From: Trichodesmium erythraeum GBRTRLIN201
GTDB taxonomy: Bacteria; Cyanobacteriota; Cyanobacteriia; Cyanobacteriales; Microcoleaceae
NCBI GenBank assembly: GCA_018457135.1
Contig: JAGGDU010000002.1
Span: 22,228 to 67,978, forward strand
Direction: 5' to 3'
DNA length: 45,751 bases
Of this stretch, positions 45,148 to 45,751 are shown in pieces (positions within the stretch are counted from its first letter, which is position 1; each line of letters starts with the position of its first letter). The notes beneath the pieces were generated by a model, which was not told where the DNA came from, searched no databases, and saw nothing but the letters and a program-made list of their open reading frames with translations. The position numbers and the translations under genes are program-made.

Positions 45148-45236
45148 CATTTTGATGAATAATTTTTGGTAGGGCAAGGGTCCTGAACAGGCTTTCTTGC
45201 TCAATTATTGAGTATAAGCTTTTAATACTCAGCTAA

Positions 45237-45378
45237 TTTCAGGTTTATGAGGTACCTTTACCGGGGGAAGATGCCCCCACGATATGGTTTTTACTAAATA
45301 CAGCTATACATGGTTGCTCCGAAGTTAGCTGTGACTATTTAACAGAAGATGATGTGAGGCGATCGCTAAATTTATGAT
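45237..45378 (+). pseudogene. Coding-like remnant of about 46 codons
   Basis: Between a stop at 45234-45236 and a TGA, the frame reads FQVYEVPLPGEDAPTIWFLL, then NTAIHGCSEVSCDY and LTEDDVRRSLNL. Amino acid composition and G+C content look coding, unlike other frames in the gap, and it contains a GCGATCGC site. There is no start codon and I cannot name the family. It may be the last piece of a lost gene. Confidence 0.3.
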
Positions 45379-45711
45379 AATTTTTGGCTTGACTTTCTTC
45401 TGAGTTCTTATTTTTGCCTGGTCAGTAACAGAGCTAGATACTCCCAAGTTCCCTGGTCCTAAGTCCTATAGCGGTTTTCATCTGGATAGACTACAGTGGG
45501 AACTTTTCCATTTTTGTGATGCCAGGTCCCTACAAGGTTTTGGTTATGGGGATGTAGTTGATTAATTTGAAAGGTGTTGTTAGTCCCTTCCTGGGAGTGG
45601 TTAGGGGGGGCTTCTCCCTTTTGACTTATATTTTTTGACTTTTGGCTTGGAAATTTTCCTAAAAAGTACTATAATATTATTTCAGGTTTGCTGCCAATTT
45701 AATTTAATACT
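45379..45711. other. Gap upstream of the gene at the right edge
   Basis: A perfect -10 hexamer TATAAT lies at 45670-45675, about 37 bp before the next ATG. TTGACT at 45635-45640 is too far away (29 bp) to serve as its -35. Confidence 0.4.
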
Positions 45712-45751
45712 ATGACTGAACCCTTTGAAGAAAATAATTCATCGGAGCCTG
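45712..45751 (+). CDS. Start of a gene running off the right edge
   Basis: ATG at 45712 opens the frame MTEPFEENNSSEP to the last base. An acidic, Asn/Ser-rich N-terminus and the TATAAT box about 37 bp upstream make a real gene likely. The product cannot be told. Confidence 0.5.
   Translation, partial: MTEPFEENNSSEP

Noticed and set aside
1-45751. tRNA, rRNA, riboswitch, prophage, integrase or diversity-generating retroelement
   Set aside because: By eye I found no tRNA T-loop (GGTTCGAATCC-type) with a matching acceptor stem, no rRNA segment, no phage structural gene, no reverse transcriptase and no template/variable repeat pair. A covariance-model scan would be needed to exclude small RNAs.

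Overview
The window looks like a stretch of chromosome from a filamentous, low-GC marine-type cyanobacterium, most like Trichodesmium or a close Oscillatoriales relative. The evidence is about twenty copies of the cyanobacterial octamer GCGATCGC, a set of families nearly confined to cyanobacteria (Ccs1/CcsA, KGK domain, DUF4079, DUF2949, HetZ, a GAF-GAF-PAS-cyclase), an AT-rich background, and unusually low coding density: the genes I call add up to only about 55% of the window. The gaps are long and full of decayed transposon pieces and diverged repeats. The genus is an inference; no rRNA or other marker gene is present.

Layout. 1-5.4 kb: a TPR-sulfotransferase protein cut by the window start, a tandem repeat and a decayed copy of part of that gene, then ccs1 and ccdA on the minus strand. 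5.9-9.0 kb: a MazEF/PemIK-type toxin-antitoxin pair with a near-consensus promoter, a family 4-like glycosyltransferase and an IS630 fossil. 9.35-10.4 kb: ccsA, with an IS605-type right end touching its stop codon. 11.1-13.9 kb: a KGK-domain protein and a DNA phosphorothioation-associated putative methyltransferase flanked inside the protein by two copies of one accessory module. 14.9-19.0 kb: a rhomboid protease, a DUF4079 membrane protein, a truncated NB-ARC ATPase, a small Gly-rich protein, a possible 31-residue membrane peptide and intergenic repeats. 19.5-24.4 kb: ribonuclease Z and a SpoIID-like protein among several TnpB remnants. 24.8-31 kb: a DUF4177-like protein, a large membrane protein, recN and a second IS630 fossil. 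31-34.2 kb: a CyaB1/CyaB2-type adenylate cyclase and a small two-repeat helical protein. 35-37.5 kb: an IS1182/IS5-like fragment and hetZ. 38.5-40.8 kb: a YciO/TsaC-like gene divergent from larC. 41.7-45.75 kb: small cyanobacterial proteins, more repeats, and the first codons of another gene at the right edge.

How the genes relate. ccs1, ccdA and ccsA are the core of System II cytochrome c maturation: CcdA moves reductant across the membrane, and Ccs1-CcsA exports haem and ligates it. Here the three are close but separated by accessory genes. The antitoxin and toxin form an overlapping operon. The cyclase may be co-transcribed with the small repeat protein 58 bp downstream. Other genes appear to be single transcription units.

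Novelty. I see no complete new multi-gene system. The most interesting items are the bracketed methyltransferase, the IS605/TnpB ends and remnants (possible surviving guide-RNA scaffolds), the NB-ARC fragment facing a small Gly-rich gene, a three-stem element downstream of recN, and the adenylate cyclase paired with a tandem-repeat protein.
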